Positions 1-8,868 of a DNA stretch of 64,000 nucleotides are shown one piece after another. Below the pieces are notes generated by a model that saw only the letters and a program-made list of their open reading frames with translations, did not search any database and had not been told where the DNA came from. The position numbers and the translations under genes are program-made. The stretch's first letter is position 1. The number at the start of each line of letters is the position of its first letter. The stretch is from contig OY969915.1 of assembly GCA_963704545.1 (NCBI GenBank), forward strand, positions 2,356,001 through 2,420,000. Direction: 5' to 3'. The stretch is from VRUE01 sp963704545. GTDB lineage: Bacteria; Actinomycetota; Thermoleophilia; Solirubrobacterales; 70-9.

Positions 1-1644
1 ATGCCCGACCTCGTACTCGGCCCCCTGCTTCGCTACGTCTCCGAAACCGAGGCGACGGTATGGGTCGAGACCGACGAGCCCTGCGAGGTCGAGGTGCTCG
101 GCCGCCGTGAGCGGACCTTCGGCGTCTGTGGGCACCACTACGCGCTGGTGCGGATCGAGGATCTCGAGCCTGGGGGCTTCTACGAGTACGAGGTGACGCT
201 CGACGGAGATCGGCACTGGCCACAGGCGGGTCACGACCTGCCGCCGAGCGCGATCCGCACCCTCTCCCCCGGCAAGCCGCTCGACATCTGCTTCGGCTCC
301 TGCCGGGTGGCCGTCCCGCACGAGAAGCCGTACACCCTGACCCAGGACGAGCACGACGACGGCCATGAGCTCGACGCCCTGCGCGTGCTGGCGGCGCAGA
401 TGGCGCGCCAGGAGCGCAGCGAGTGGCCCGAGCTGCTCTTCCTGCTCGGCGACCAGATCTACGTCGACGAGGGCTCCCCGCGCACGCGCGAGAAGATCCG
501 CGCCAAGCGCGACGTCAGCCGGTCCCCAGGCGAAGAGGTGATCGACTTCGAGGAGTACACCTGGCTCTACGAAGAGTCGTGGAGCGATCCGCTGATCCGC
601 TGGCTCTTCTCGACCGTCTCGATCTCGATGGCCTGGGACGACCACGACATGAGCGACGACTGGAACATCTCGCGCTCCTGGCACGAGGAGATGGACCGCA
701 AGGAGTGGTGGCACGAGCGCGCCGTCGACGGCATCGCCAGCTACTGGATCTATCAGCACCTCGGCAACCTCTCGCCGCGCGAGCTCGACGACAACGACGT
801 CTACGCCAAGGTGCGGGGCAACCCCGACGCGACCGAGGTGCTGCGCAACTGGGCGCGGGAGATCGAATCGACGGCTGCCGGCACGCGCTGGAGCTACTGC
901 CGTGACCTCGACGGGGTGAGGGCGATCTTCATCGACTCGCGCGCCTCCCGCGTGCTCTCCGAGGAGCGCCGCTCGATGTTCGACGACGAGGTCTGGGAGT
1001 GGATCGTCGACCACGCCAACGGCGACTTCGACCACCTACTGCTGGCGACCACCGTTCCCTACCTGCTCTCCCCCGGCTTCCACCACCTCGAGGCGTGGAA
1101 CGAGCGTCTCTGCGACGGCGCCTGGGGCGGTGCGGTCGCGCGTGGCAGCGAGCAGCTACGGCGCGCTGTCGACTTCGACCACTGGCCCGCATTCCAGTTC
1201 TCCTTCCAGCGCCTGCGCGAGCTGCTCGAAGAGGTCGGCTCCGGCAAGCGGGGCAAGGCACCGGCCTCGATCGTGCTGCTCTCCGGCGACGTCCACCATG
1301 CCTACCTCTGCGACGTCGCCTTCCGGCCCGAGGCGGGCGTGCAGAGCGCCGTCTACCAAGCCGTCTGCTCGCCCTACCGCAACCCGCTCGACGCGAAGGA
1401 GCGCCAGGTCATCCGGGCAGGCTTCTCGCGTCCCTTCACCGCCGCCGCGCGCGGCCTGGCCCGCCTCTCGAGCGCTCCCGACCCCGGTATCCGCTGGCGC
1501 CTGCGCGAGGGGCCCTACTTCGACAACCAGGTCGGCACCCTGCGCCTCGACGGCCGCAAGGCGATCGCCCGCCTTGACAAGACCGTCGCCGGCGACGACG
1601 AGGAGCAGGCGCTGGAGAAGACCTTTGAGCGCCGCATCGCGTGA
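1..1644 (+). CDS. PhoD-family alkaline phosphatase / phosphodiesterase
   Basis: Metallophosphoesterase of the PhoD type, 547 aa. Family members hydrolyse phosphate mono- or diesters using Fe/Ca ions. The N-terminal ~85 residues form a beta-rich domain typical of these proteins. The metal-site motifs are visible: GSCR (99-102), GDQIY with D151, WDDHD (212-216) and GDVHH with D430, H432 and H433. There is no signal peptide or Tat motif at the N terminus as it stands, so it looks cytoplasmic, unlike classical secreted PhoD. The ATG is the first base of the window. The N-terminal sequence looks like a natural family start, but an upstream start cannot be excluded. Confidence 0.85.
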   Translation: MPDLVLGPLLRYVSETEATVWVETDEPCEVEVLGRRERTFGVCGHHYALVRIEDLEPGGFYEYEVTLDGDRHWPQAGHDLPPSAIRTLSPGKPLDICFGSCRVAVPHEKPYTLTQDEHDDGHELDALRVLAAQMARQERSEWPELLFLLGDQIYVDEGSPRTREKIRAKRDVSRSPGEEVIDFEEYTWLYEESWSDPLIRWLFSTVSISMAWDDHDMSDDWNISRSWHEEMDRKEWWHERAVDGIASYWIYQHLGNLSPRELDDNDVYAKVRGNPDATEVLRNWAREIESTAAGTRWSYCRDLDGVRAIFIDSRASRVLSEERRSMFDDEVWEWIVDHANGDFDHLLLATTVPYLLSPGFHHLEAWNERLCDGAWGGAVARGSEQLRRAVDFDHWPAFQFSFQRLRELLEEVGSGKRGKAPASIVLLSGDVHHAYLCDVAFRPEAGVQSAVYQAVCSPYRNPLDAKERQVIRAGFSRPFTAAARGLARLSSAPDPGIRWRLREGPYFDNQVGTLRLDGRKAIARLDKTVAGDDEEQALEKTFERRIA

Positions 1645-1655
1645 GCCTCCAGCGG

Positions 1656-1695
1656 ATCCGACATTGACCCCACCTGAGTGTGGTCAAAGTCGGAT
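1656..1695. terminator. Bidirectional stem-loop between convergent genes
   Basis: Arms ATCCGACATTGACC (1656-1669) and GGTCAAAGTCGGAT (1682-1695) pair except for one A/A mismatch. The stem starts 12 bases after the phosphatase stop and lies just beyond the stop of the minus-strand small gene, so it can serve both. There is no T-run. Confidence 0.6.
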
Positions 1696-1702
1696 GCGCT
1701 CC

Positions 1703-1936
1703 TCAGTGGCCGCGGAGCTGGAAGCGCCCGGGGCGCGGCAGGGACTCGCCGAGAACCAGGCGGGCGCGGTAGTAGAGGGCTTCGAAGGTCTGGGTATCGA
1801 GCTCGTCGACGTCCTTCCTCTCGCGTCCCGGCTGGGTGCTGCTGCCTTCGGCCGGCCCCCCTCCGATCGGTTGACGCAGAACGCCGTTCAACCTGCCGCG
1901 AGAGACAAAGGTGGTGTGGCTGGGTTCATGGCTCAC
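1703..1936 (-). CDS. Small hypothetical protein (77 aa)
   Basis: Small hydrophilic protein of unknown function. It starts with GTG at 1936 behind a good Shine-Dalgarno stretch (AAAGGAGAG, about 6 bases upstream), which is the main reason to believe it. It has Gly/Pro-rich residues 13-35 and an acidic to amphipathic C-terminal half (DELDTQTFEALYYRARLVLG). There is no signal peptide, membrane segment or recognisable domain. It ends close to the convergent terminator. It could be a lineage-specific regulator or a non-functional ORF. No function is assigned. Confidence 0.5.
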   Translation of the reverse strand: MSHEPSHTTFVSRGRLNGVLRQPIGGGPAEGSSTQPGRERKDVDELDTQTFEALYYRARLVLGESLPRPGRFQLRGH

Positions 1937-2057
1937 CGGCTCTCTCCTTTCTTGCGTTTACTGACCATCTAACTCAAGAATAGCAGGTCGACAATCGGTT
2001 CCGCGGCCCTCGGCCTACGCTATGCCTACCCGGCGGTGGACGAGCGGGGTGGCGGTA

Positions 2058-2095
2058 GGGACGGGGCACTACCCGGCAAGAGAGCGCCCCGTCCC
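2058..2095 (-). terminator. Stem-loop after cysA
   Basis: GGGACGGGGC (2058-2067) and GCCCCGTCCC (2086-2095) form a perfect 10-bp stem with an 18-nt loop. It begins 10 bases past the cysA stop on the minus strand and lacks a U-tract. It probably ends the sulfate-transport transcript. Confidence 0.55.
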
Positions 2096-2104
2096 ATCAC
2101 CCCT

Positions 2105-3145
2105 TCAGGCGGCTGCAGATACCTCTGCGTCGTCGCCGCCGTCCGGGCGGCGGGGAGTCGAGGCCCCACCCCCCTCTGGCGGCGGGACATCACCGCTGAA
2201 GCTCTTGGTCTGCCCGGGCCGCAGGTAGACGATCTGGCCCTCGCGCAGCTCCAGCTTCTGGAGTTCGGCGCGGGTCAGCTGGGCCCAGACCTCGGTGCCG
2301 TCGCCGAGCACGAACTCGACCCGGATCTCGAAGCCGAGGGCGACGATACGCTGCACCATCGCCTCCTCGGCGCCGTCGTCGCGATCGAGCCCGACGGTCA
2401 TGTCGTGCGGCCGCACGAAGTGCTCGCCGAGCCGGTTGACCTCGCCGACGAAGCTCATCACGAACTCGTTGGCCGGGTGGTCGTAGAGGTCGTCGGCGCT
2501 GCCGGACTGCTCCACCCTCCCCTCGTTCATCACCACGAGCTGCTCGGCGACGTCCATCGCCTCCTCCTGGTCGTGGGTGACGAAGATCGTCGTCACGTGC
2601 ATCTCGTCGTGGAGGCGGCGCAGCCAGGTGCGCAGGTCCTTGCGGACCTTGGCGTCGAGCGCACCGAAGGGCTCGTCGAGCAGCAGCACCTGCGGTTCCA
2701 CGGCAAGCGCCCGGGCCAGCGCCATCCGCTGCCGCTGACCACCGGAGAGCTGATCGGGGTAGCGCTCGGCCAGCCCGTCGAGCTGCACCAGCTGCAGCAG
2801 CTCGTGCACGCGGGCAGAGGTCTTCGCCTTGTCCCACTTGCGAATCTTGAGGCCGAAGGCGACGTTGCCGAACACGGTCATGTGCTTGAAGGCGGCGTAG
2901 TGCTGGAAGACGAAGCCCACCTCGCGCTTCTGTGCCGGCGTCTCGGTCGCGTCCTGGCCGTTGATCACGACCTGGCCGGAATCGAGCTCCTCGAGACCGG
3001 CGATCGCCCGCAAAAGCGTCGACTTACCGCTGCCGCTGGGGCCGAGCAGCGCCGTCAGCGAGCCGTCGGGAACGTCGATCGAGACATCGTCAAGAGCCTG
3101 AAAGTCACCGAAGCGCTTATGCGCTCCCTCGACTGCGATTCCCAT
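2105..3145 (-). CDS. cysA: Sulfate/thiosulfate ABC importer, ATPase CysA
   Basis: ATP-hydrolysing subunit of the CysTWA sulfate/thiosulfate importer, acting on the cytoplasmic face of the membrane. Walker A GPSGSGKST is at 35-43, Q-loop at Q81, signature LSGGQ at 133-137, Walker B LLLDEP at 154-159 and switch histidine H191. A C-terminal TOBE-like regulatory region (about 240-320) is followed by a Gly/Pro/Asp-rich tail. The start ATG shares its A with the cysW stop (TGATG), so translation is coupled. It is the last gene of the four-gene operon and is followed by a stem-loop. Length (346 aa) and order match known cys operons. Confidence 0.95.
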   Translation of the reverse strand: MGIAVEGAHKRFGDFQALDDVSIDVPDGSLTALLGPSGSGKSTLLRAIAGLEELDSGQVVINGQDATETPAQKREVGFVFQHYAAFKHMTVFGNVAFGLKIRKWDKAKTSARVHELLQLVQLDGLAERYPDQLSGGQRQRMALARALAVEPQVLLLDEPFGALDAKVRKDLRTWLRRLHDEMHVTTIFVTHDQEEAMDVAEQLVVMNEGRVEQSGSADDLYDHPANEFVMSFVGEVNRLGEHFVRPHDMTVGLDRDDGAEEAMVQRIVALGFEIRVEFVLGDGTEVWAQLTRAELQKLELREGQIVYLRPGQTKSFSGDVPPPEGGGASTPRRPDGGDDAEVSAAA

Positions 3146-4014
3146 CAGGAACCCTCCTTCGTGGTTGACGTTGAGACCGCCAGCTCGGCGGCCGGTAGTG
3201 AGCCGCCGGTGCTCGCCTTCGCCTTGCGGCCGCCGATGCTCATCAGCAGCAGCGTGGTCAAGGCGAGCAGGGCGAGGACGATCGCCCCCGCGTAGGCGGC
3301 TTCCTCGTTGAACTGCTCGAAGGCCCTGCCGACGAACAGCGGCAGGGTCTCGGTCTCACCGGAGATCCTGCCCGAGACGATCGTCACAGCACCGAACTCG
3401 CCGAGCACGCGAGCGGTGGTCAGCACGACGCCGTAGGCGACGCCCCAGCGGATCGCGGGCAGGGTCACCCGCCAGAAGGTCTGCCACCCGTTGGCGCCGA
3501 GGGTGGAGGCGGCCTGCTCCTGCTCGGTGCCGATCTCCTGCAGCACCGGCACCGTCTCCCGCACGACGAAGGGCAGCGAGACGAAGATGCTGGCGAGAAC
3601 CATCGCCGGCCAGGAGAAGAGGACTGTGATGCCCCACTCCCCGAGCGTGGGGCCGAACCAGCCGTCGTTGCCGTAGAGCAGGAACAACGCCAGGCCGACA
3701 ACGATCGGGGAGATCGCGAAGGGGAGGTTGATGATCCCGTCGATCACCGCGTTGCCCTTCCACCTGTGGCGGACGAGCAGCAGCGCGCAGCCGACCCCGA
3801 AGACCGTGTTGAGGGGGACGGCGACGGCAACCATCAGCAGGGTGAGCTGGATCGAGTGGAGGGCCTCCGGCGAGGTCATCGCCTCCAGCGGCGGCCCGAG
3901 CCCATGCTCGAAGGTCTTGTAGAAGATCATCGCCACCGGGGCGAGCAGCAGCAGGCCCAGATAGCCGAAGGCAAGCGTGCGCAGTCCCCACTTGGCGGGT
4001 GCGGTGGGGGTCAT
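3145..4014 (-). CDS. cysW: Sulfate ABC importer permease CysW
   Basis: Integral membrane permease (289 aa, about six transmembrane helices) that pairs with CysT to form the sulfate channel and docks on CysA. The cytoplasmic EAA loop is visible as EQAASTLGANGWQTFWRVTLP in the middle of the protein. Its start overlaps the cysT stop by four bases (ATGA), and its stop overlaps the cysA start by one base. The C terminus is slightly extended and charged. Assignment as CysW rather than CysT rests on position in the operon and similarity of the EAA region to CysW proteins. Confidence 0.92.
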   Translation of the reverse strand: MTPTAPAKWGLRTLAFGYLGLLLLAPVAMIFYKTFEHGLGPPLEAMTSPEALHSIQLTLLMVAVAVPLNTVFGVGCALLLVRHRWKGNAVIDGIINLPFAISPIVVGLALFLLYGNDGWFGPTLGEWGITVLFSWPAMVLASIFVSLPFVVRETVPVLQEIGTEQEQAASTLGANGWQTFWRVTLPAIRWGVAYGVVLTTARVLGEFGAVTIVSGRISGETETLPLFVGRAFEQFNEEAAYAGAIVLALLALTTLLLMSIGGRKAKASTGGSLPAAELAVSTSTTKEGS

Positions 4015-4919
4015 GCTCCGTCACCCCCGACCTGGGAGCGACCGATGACGCGGCTGACCGTGCGGGTCAGGATGCCCTTCTCGCCGCGCGGCCCCGAGCG
4101 AGCGAAGAGGCTGACCAGGATCAGCATCAGCACCGAGAGCGACAGCAGAACCACCGAGACGGCGGAGGCGCCGGGGACGTTGCCGGACTCGATCTGGCTG
4201 CGGATGAAGACCGATGAGACCTCGGTATCGAAAGGGATGTTGCCGGAGATCAGGATCAGCGAGCCGTACTCGCCGAGCGCCCGCGCGAAGGCGAGCATGA
4301 TGCCGGCGATGATGCCCGGCAGCAGGTTGGGGAAGATGATGCGGCGAAAGGTGGTGAAGCCGCCGGCGCCGAGCGAGGTCGCCGCCTCCTCCATCTGCTG
4401 GTCCATCTCCATCAGCAGCGGCTGCACCGAGCGGACGACGAAGGGCAGCGTGATGAAGCAGAGCGCCATCACGACCGCCACTCGGGTGAAGGCGACGTTG
4501 AGCCCGATCGGGCTCTCGGACCCATAGAGGGTGAGCAGCGTCAGGCCGGCGACGATCGTCGGCAGCGCGAAGGGCAGGTCGATCAGCGCGTTGACCGCTC
4601 CCTTGCCGGGGAAGTCGTCGCGAACCAGGACCCAGGCGATCACCGTGCCGAAGATTGCGTTGATCGCGACGACGATCAGCGAGCAGACCACGGTCAGCTT
4701 CAGCGCCGCCATCGCCTGCTCACCGGTGACTGATTTCCAGAAGGCGTCAAGCCCGCTGGAGAGCGAGCTGTCGACCACCGCCGCCAAGGGCAGCATCACC
4801 ATCAGCGACAGATAGAGGACGACCAAGCCGCGGCCGAGGCCGACACCGAGGCCGGGCAGGCGAACGCCTGCCCGGGGTGCTGCCGATACGGGTGGAACGC
4901 TTGCCGGGTGAGCGTCCAT
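4011..4919 (-). CDS. cysT: Sulfate ABC importer permease CysT
   Basis: First permease of the operon, 302 aa, with about six transmembrane helices after a short Pro-rich N-terminal tail. The EAA loop reads EEAATSLGAGGFTTFRRIIFP. It forms the CysT/CysW heterodimer that moves sulfate delivered by the binding lipoprotein. The ATG shares one base with the stop of the binding-protein gene (TGATG), which fixes the start and indicates coupled translation. Confidence 0.93.
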   Translation of the reverse strand: MDAHPASVPPVSAAPRAGVRLPGLGVGLGRGLVVLYLSLMVMLPLAAVVDSSLSSGLDAFWKSVTGEQAMAALKLTVVCSLIVVAINAIFGTVIAWVLVRDDFPGKGAVNALIDLPFALPTIVAGLTLLTLYGSESPIGLNVAFTRVAVVMALCFITLPFVVRSVQPLLMEMDQQMEEAATSLGAGGFTTFRRIIFPNLLPGIIAGIMLAFARALGEYGSLILISGNIPFDTEVSSVFIRSQIESGNVPGASAVSVVLLSLSVLMLILVSLFARSGPRGEKGILTRTVSRVIGRSQVGGDGA

Positions 4920-5965
4920 CAGCCGCTCGTCGAGACTCCGAGTTCCTTCTCGATCTCGGCTACGGAGCCGGTTTCGTCATCGAAGAACTCGTCGTTGACT
5001 TTTTCCCAGCCGCCGAACTCGGCGATCGTGAACAGGTCCTCGGGGGTCGGGAACTGCTTCTCGTCGACCAGCTTCGGGTTGACCGGCCGGTAGCCGTTCT
5101 CAGCCCACAGCTCCTGGCCGGCGTCCGACCATATGTAGTCGAGGAACTTCTGGCCTGTCTCGGGCGCTTCTTTGGTGACCGCGATCGGAGTCTCGATCAG
5201 GATCGTGCTGGGCGGGATCACGTAGTCGACGTCCTCGCCCTCGTCCTGGGCCTTGATCGCCTCGTTCTCGTAGCCGAGCAGCACGTCTCCCGCGCCCTGG
5301 GTGAAAGCGGCGAGCGCGTCGCGGGCACTGCCCGGCTGCACGGCCGTCTTCTCCAGCACGGTCTTGACGGCGGCGAGCGCCTCCTGGGGGGACTTGCCCT
5401 CGTGCAGCTGCGAGCCGTAGATGGCCATGATGTTCCAGCGCGCCGCTCCGGAGCTGAACGGATTCGGGGTGATGATCTCGACGTCCTTGGTGAGCAGGTC
5501 GTCGAGAGACTCGAGGCCCTCGGGGTTCCCCGCGCGGACGGTCATCACCACGACCGAGTCCTGGGCGATGCCCTTGTATTCGTTCTTGTCCCAATCGGGC
5601 GCGACCTGGCCCGATTCGACCAGGCGGATCATGTCGCCGCCCTGGGCGAAGTGGACGACGGAAGCCGGCTGGCCGGCCTCGACCGCTCGGCTCTGGTCAC
5701 CGGAGGCACCGAAGGAGTTGCTGAAGCTGACGTCTACCCCCTCCGAGGTTCCTTCGAACCCGGGCTCGAGAGCTTCCTCGTAGACGGCCTCCGGAGTCGA
5801 GTAGCCGACCACGTCGAGCTTGCCGCCCGAGGATGAGCCGGTGGCCGAGCTGTCATCACTGCCTCCGCAGCCCGCAACGACAATCGCCGCGGCCAGCGCG
5901 AAGAGTGCGACTAGAAGACTGGCATTGATGCTGCGCCACCGGTTTGCCCTGCGAGCGTTCCGCAT
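4919..5965 (-). CDS. sbp: Sulfate-binding lipoprotein of the ABC importer
   Basis: Extracytoplasmic solute-binding protein that captures sulfate (or thiosulfate) for CysTWA. The start is set at 5965, giving 348 aa: MRNARRANR, then a hydrophobic stretch and a lipobox ending VAGC with the lipidated Cys at 33, as expected for a membrane-anchored lipoprotein. AGAGAGGA lies 9 bases upstream. The open frame continues upstream to 6130, but that extension would bury the signal peptide. The body has typical Sbp segments (VVGYSTPEAVYEEA, SYGASGDQSRAV-like region, AKEAPETGQKFLDYIWSDAGQ-like C-terminal region). First gene of the operon. Confidence 0.92.
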   Translation of the reverse strand: MRNARRANRWRSINASLLVALFALAAAIVVAGCGGSDDSSATGSSSGGKLDVVGYSTPEAVYEEALEPGFEGTSEGVDVSFSNSFGASGDQSRAVEAGQPASVVHFAQGGDMIRLVESGQVAPDWDKNEYKGIAQDSVVVMTVRAGNPEGLESLDDLLTKDVEIITPNPFSSGAARWNIMAIYGSQLHEGKSPQEALAAVKTVLEKTAVQPGSARDALAAFTQGAGDVLLGYENEAIKAQDEGEDVDYVIPPSTILIETPIAVTKEAPETGQKFLDYIWSDAGQELWAENGYRPVNPKLVDEKQFPTPEDLFTIAEFGGWEKVNDEFFDDETGSVAEIEKELGVSTSG

Positions 5966-5985
5966 AGAAAGGAATCCTCTCTTTG

Positions 5986-6017
5986 TTGACTGATTTAGTT
6001 TTTTGACTGACTTAGTT
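5986..6017 (-). promoter_or_regulatory. Tandem Rrf2-type operator upstream of the sulfate operon
   Basis: Two copies of a 15-bp imperfect palindrome with a 17-bp period: TTGACTGATTTAGTT (5986-6000) and TTGACTGACTTAGTT (6003-6017), shown on the plus strand. The GACT-N5-AGT(t) layout resembles sites of Rrf2-family regulators such as IscR type 1 and CymR. It sits between a TAGGGT -10-like hexamer (6038-6033, minus strand) and the sbp start codon, so a bound regulator would block elongation. No rrf2 gene is in the window. Confidence 0.55.
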
Positions 6018-6293
6018 CTAAAAGAGAGCGGCACCCTAGCACAATGTTGATCGGCAAAGTCGAAAAGATGGAAAGGGCGACTCCCCCAGGCCGTGCCGGG
6101 GGAGTTCGCGACACCCCGGGGTAGGGCCAAGAGCCCGGGGTGACGGAGTAGGTCGAGGGAACGCCTGGCCAGTCGAGGCTGACAACGGTTCCCGTCTGAC
6201 CAGGCCGCGGCACGATACCGGACTACGGGCTATCTACTGGTTTGCGGGAAACGGCAAGGGGACCGCGTGTTTATGCTCGAAGGAGGTTGGCCC

Positions 6294-6659
6294 ATGGCCA
6301 ACCCGAGAGGAAAGAGCGAGGCCAACCGGGCTCTGGCCCTCGGTGCGCTACTGCGTAAGCTGCGCCGGGACCGCGGCTACACCCTGGACCAGCTCGCCAA
6401 GCACATCCCCATGTCAGCCTCCAACCTCTCCCGCGTGGAGCTGGGCAGCCAGGGCCCGCCCCCTGACGAGGTGATCGAGCGCATCGCCAAGGCCCTCGAG
6501 GTCGAGACGGCCGAGCTCCTGCATGCGGCGGGGAGGGTCGGCGGCGGCGAGTCCTTCGAGCAGGCCGTCCTCGAGCGGCTCGACGCGATCGGGCGCGACG
6601 TGCGCGAGGTAAAGGAGGCCGTCGTCGGTCGCAGGGAGACGGAGCCCGGCGCTTCCTAG
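6294..6659 (+). CDS. XRE-family helix-turn-helix regulator
   Basis: DNA-binding protein of 121 aa. A Cro/C1-type HTH spans about residues 15-70 (GALLRKLRRDRGYTLDQLA, then MSASNLSRVELG as recognition region). A C-terminal helical part (about 80-115) has heptad character and may dimerise. The ATG at 6294 is preceded by AAGGAGG with 7-base spacing; an in-frame ATG at 6267 lacks a ribosome site. It stands alone between the divergent sulfate operon and the convergent PBP gene. Target unknown. Confidence 0.8.
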   Translation: MANPRGKSEANRALALGALLRKLRRDRGYTLDQLAKHIPMSASNLSRVELGSQGPPPDEVIERIAKALEVETAELLHAAGRVGGGESFEQAVLERLDAIGRDVREVKEAVVGRRETEPGAS

Positions 6660-6689
6660 CTTTCCCGAATCTCGATCGCCGTCATGCGC

Positions 6690-8828
6690 TCAGCGCGGGC
6701 TGGCGATGCCGCCGCCGACTGAGGGAGGTGGCGCGGGGGCCGGTTCGGGCGCCGGTTCCGGAGCGGGTTCGGGTGCCGGCTCGGGAGCGGCTTCCGGTTC
6801 GGGGTCCGGCCCCTGACCGCCGCCCTCGTCTTTCTTCGACGGCTTGTCGGTCGTTTCTTCTTCGTCGTATTCGTATTCGTCGGAGTAGCCCGAGGACGAG
6901 GTGTGTTCGCTGTCGAGGCCGGAGAGCTCGGGGAGGCTGGAGGGCTGCGGGAATTCGGGGCAATCGCCGGCCACGGCCGATTCCATGTAGTAGCGCCAGA
7001 TCGGCCCCGCGGTGGGACCGCCGTAGCCGGTCGGTTCGCGCGACTGGGGGTGCCCGACCCAGACCGCGGTCGAGTAGAGCGGCGTGTAGCCGACGAACCA
7101 GGCGTCGGAGGTGTCCTCCGAGGTGCCCGTCTTGCCCGCCGCAGCCGAGCAGCCCATGTAGGTGTAGCCGGCGCCGGTGCCCTGCGTGATCACGCCCTCC
7201 AGCAGTCTGGTTACTTCGTAGGCCTCGCCCTCGCTCATCACCCGCTCGCCATCGTCGGGATCGGTTTCGTCGACCTTGCCGTCGGGGAACTCGACCCGGT
7301 CGATCGCCGTCGCGTCGTGGTGGATCCCCCCGTTGGCCAGCGTCGCGTAGGCGTCGGCCATCTCCAGCGGGGTGACGCCGACGGCGAGACCGCCGATCCC
7401 CTCCGCCGGGACCGATTCCAGCTCCGAGGTAATCCCCATTTCTTCCGCCGTCCTGGTCACTTCTTCAGGACCGACGTCGAGGTCGAGTTGGGCAAAGATC
7501 ACGTTGACCGAGTGCCAGGTGGCAGAGGCAAGCGACATCGTGCCGCCGCCCGGCTCGGAGTTGTTGACAACCCAGTCGGGACCGCCACCGGGGATCTCCA
7601 GGGTCTTGGGCGAGGTCCCGTCGTAATAGGTGCTGTCGGGGTCGATGCCCTGCTTGATCGCGGTGGCCAGGACGAAGGTCTTGAACGAGGAGCCCGGCTG
7701 GCGGTGCGCCTGCCAGGCGTAGTTGAACTGGCTTTCGCTCGCGTAGCCTTCGGTCGAGGCGAGGGCGACGATCTCACCTGTTTCCGGGTCAACCGAGGCC
7801 AGCCCGGCCGCCGGTCCGCCTTCGGGGTAGCAGACGCCGCAGGAGTCGACCGCTTCCTGCGCGCGTTCCTGCAGCTCGGGGTCGATCGTCGTGTAGGCCT
7901 TGAGACCGCCGTTTCGGACCGTGTTGATCCCGTATTTGTCGATCAGCTCCTGCTGGACGAGGTCGAAGAGGAACGGGTCGCGGATCACCCGGTACTTGTG
8001 GCCGGGGTTGAGGCCGAGGCCGCTGGCGATCGCCCCGCGGGCCTCCGAAGAGGTGATGTAGCCCTCGTCCTCCATCGCTTCCAGCACCTCGTTGCGGCGC
8101 TCGATCGCTGCCTGGGGGTCGAGGAAGGGGTTGTATTCGGAGGGCGCCTGGGGCAGGCCGGCGATCAGCGCCGACTCGGTCAGGTTCAGCTCCTTCGCCG
8201 GCTTGCCGAAGTAGGTCTGCGCAGCCGCCTCGGCCCCGACCGCGGTCTCGCCTTCGACGGTCCCGTAGGGCGCGGTGTTCAGGTAGGCGGTCAGGATCGA
8301 CTCCTTCGAGTGCTCCTGCTCCTGTTCGTAGGCGAGATGCGCTTCGATCAGCTTTCGTTCGATCGTCTCTTCGGGGTTCTGGATGTAGAGGTTGCGGACC
8401 AGCTGCTGGGTGATCGTCGAGGCGCCCTGCACGGCCTTGCCGCCGGCCATCAGGTTCTTCCAGGCGGCGCGCACGATCGCCGGTGGGTCGATCGCGCCGT
8501 GCTCGAAGAAGTTCTTGTCCTCGATCGCCACCGTCGCGTCCTTGAGCGTCTGCGGCAGCGCCCGTGAGGGGACGGGCTGGCGGATGTTTTCGGACTGGAT
8601 GAAGCCGATCAGGGAGCCGTCGGCGGCGTAGATCGCCGAGGAGCGACCCTTCTGAACCGGTTTCAGGCTCGAAAGCGGCGGGGCCGACTCGTAGACGTCG
8701 ATCGCCCAGCTGGCGGCAACTCCGCCCGCGATTGCACCTGCGGCGGCGAGGATCCCCAGGAGGACCAGCAGCTTCTTCTTCCAGCTAGAGGTGTGCGACC
8801 GTCGTTGCCGTCGCGTCCGGCGGGCCAT
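6690..8828 (-). CDS. Class A penicillin-binding protein (PBP1A type)
   Basis: Bifunctional peptidoglycan synthase, 712 aa, anchored in the membrane. A basic N-terminal tail and one membrane helix (about 18-45) lead into a glycosyltransferase domain with the catalytic motif EDKNFFEH (E103). The transpeptidase domain has SSFK (catalytic S380, K383), SVN, and KTGT (K566). The C-terminal ~80 residues are acidic and end in Pro-Glu-Pro-Ala repeats, a typical wall-spanning tail. The start at 8828 (MARRTRRQ) is preferred: TACAAT lies 10 bases upstream with no Shine-Dalgarno, as expected for a leaderless transcript. An in-frame ATG at 8888 would fall inside the divergent gene. Confidence 0.93.
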   Translation of the reverse strand: MARRTRRQRRSHTSSWKKKLLVLLGILAAAGAIAGGVAASWAIDVYESAPPLSSLKPVQKGRSSAIYAADGSLIGFIQSENIRQPVPSRALPQTLKDATVAIEDKNFFEHGAIDPPAIVRAAWKNLMAGGKAVQGASTITQQLVRNLYIQNPEETIERKLIEAHLAYEQEQEHSKESILTAYLNTAPYGTVEGETAVGAEAAAQTYFGKPAKELNLTESALIAGLPQAPSEYNPFLDPQAAIERRNEVLEAMEDEGYITSSEARGAIASGLGLNPGHKYRVIRDPFLFDLVQQELIDKYGINTVRNGGLKAYTTIDPELQERAQEAVDSCGVCYPEGGPAAGLASVDPETGEIVALASTEGYASESQFNYAWQAHRQPGSSFKTFVLATAIKQGIDPDSTYYDGTSPKTLEIPGGGPDWVVNNSEPGGGTMSLASATWHSVNVIFAQLDLDVGPEEVTRTAEEMGITSELESVPAEGIGGLAVGVTPLEMADAYATLANGGIHHDATAIDRVEFPDGKVDETDPDDGERVMSEGEAYEVTRLLEGVITQGTGAGYTYMGCSAAAGKTGTSEDTSDAWFVGYTPLYSTAVWVGHPQSREPTGYGGPTAGPIWRYYMESAVAGDCPEFPQPSSLPELSGLDSEHTSSSGYSDEYEYDEEETTDKPSKKDEGGGQGPDPEPEAAPEPAPEPAPEPAPEPAPAPPPSVGGGIASPR

Positions 8829-8868
8829 TCGGCTGCAAATTGTAGGGAGGGCGATAGCCTTGGACCCG

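Noticed and set aside
5966..6293. Gene in the 330-bp gap between sbp and the XRE gene
   Set aside because: Only promoter and operator signals are seen; the open frames there lack starts with ribosome sites and any domain.
6720..6800. Short tandem DNA repeat
   Set aside because: It encodes the Pro-Glu-Pro-Ala tail of the penicillin-binding protein, a normal low-complexity wall-spanning segment.
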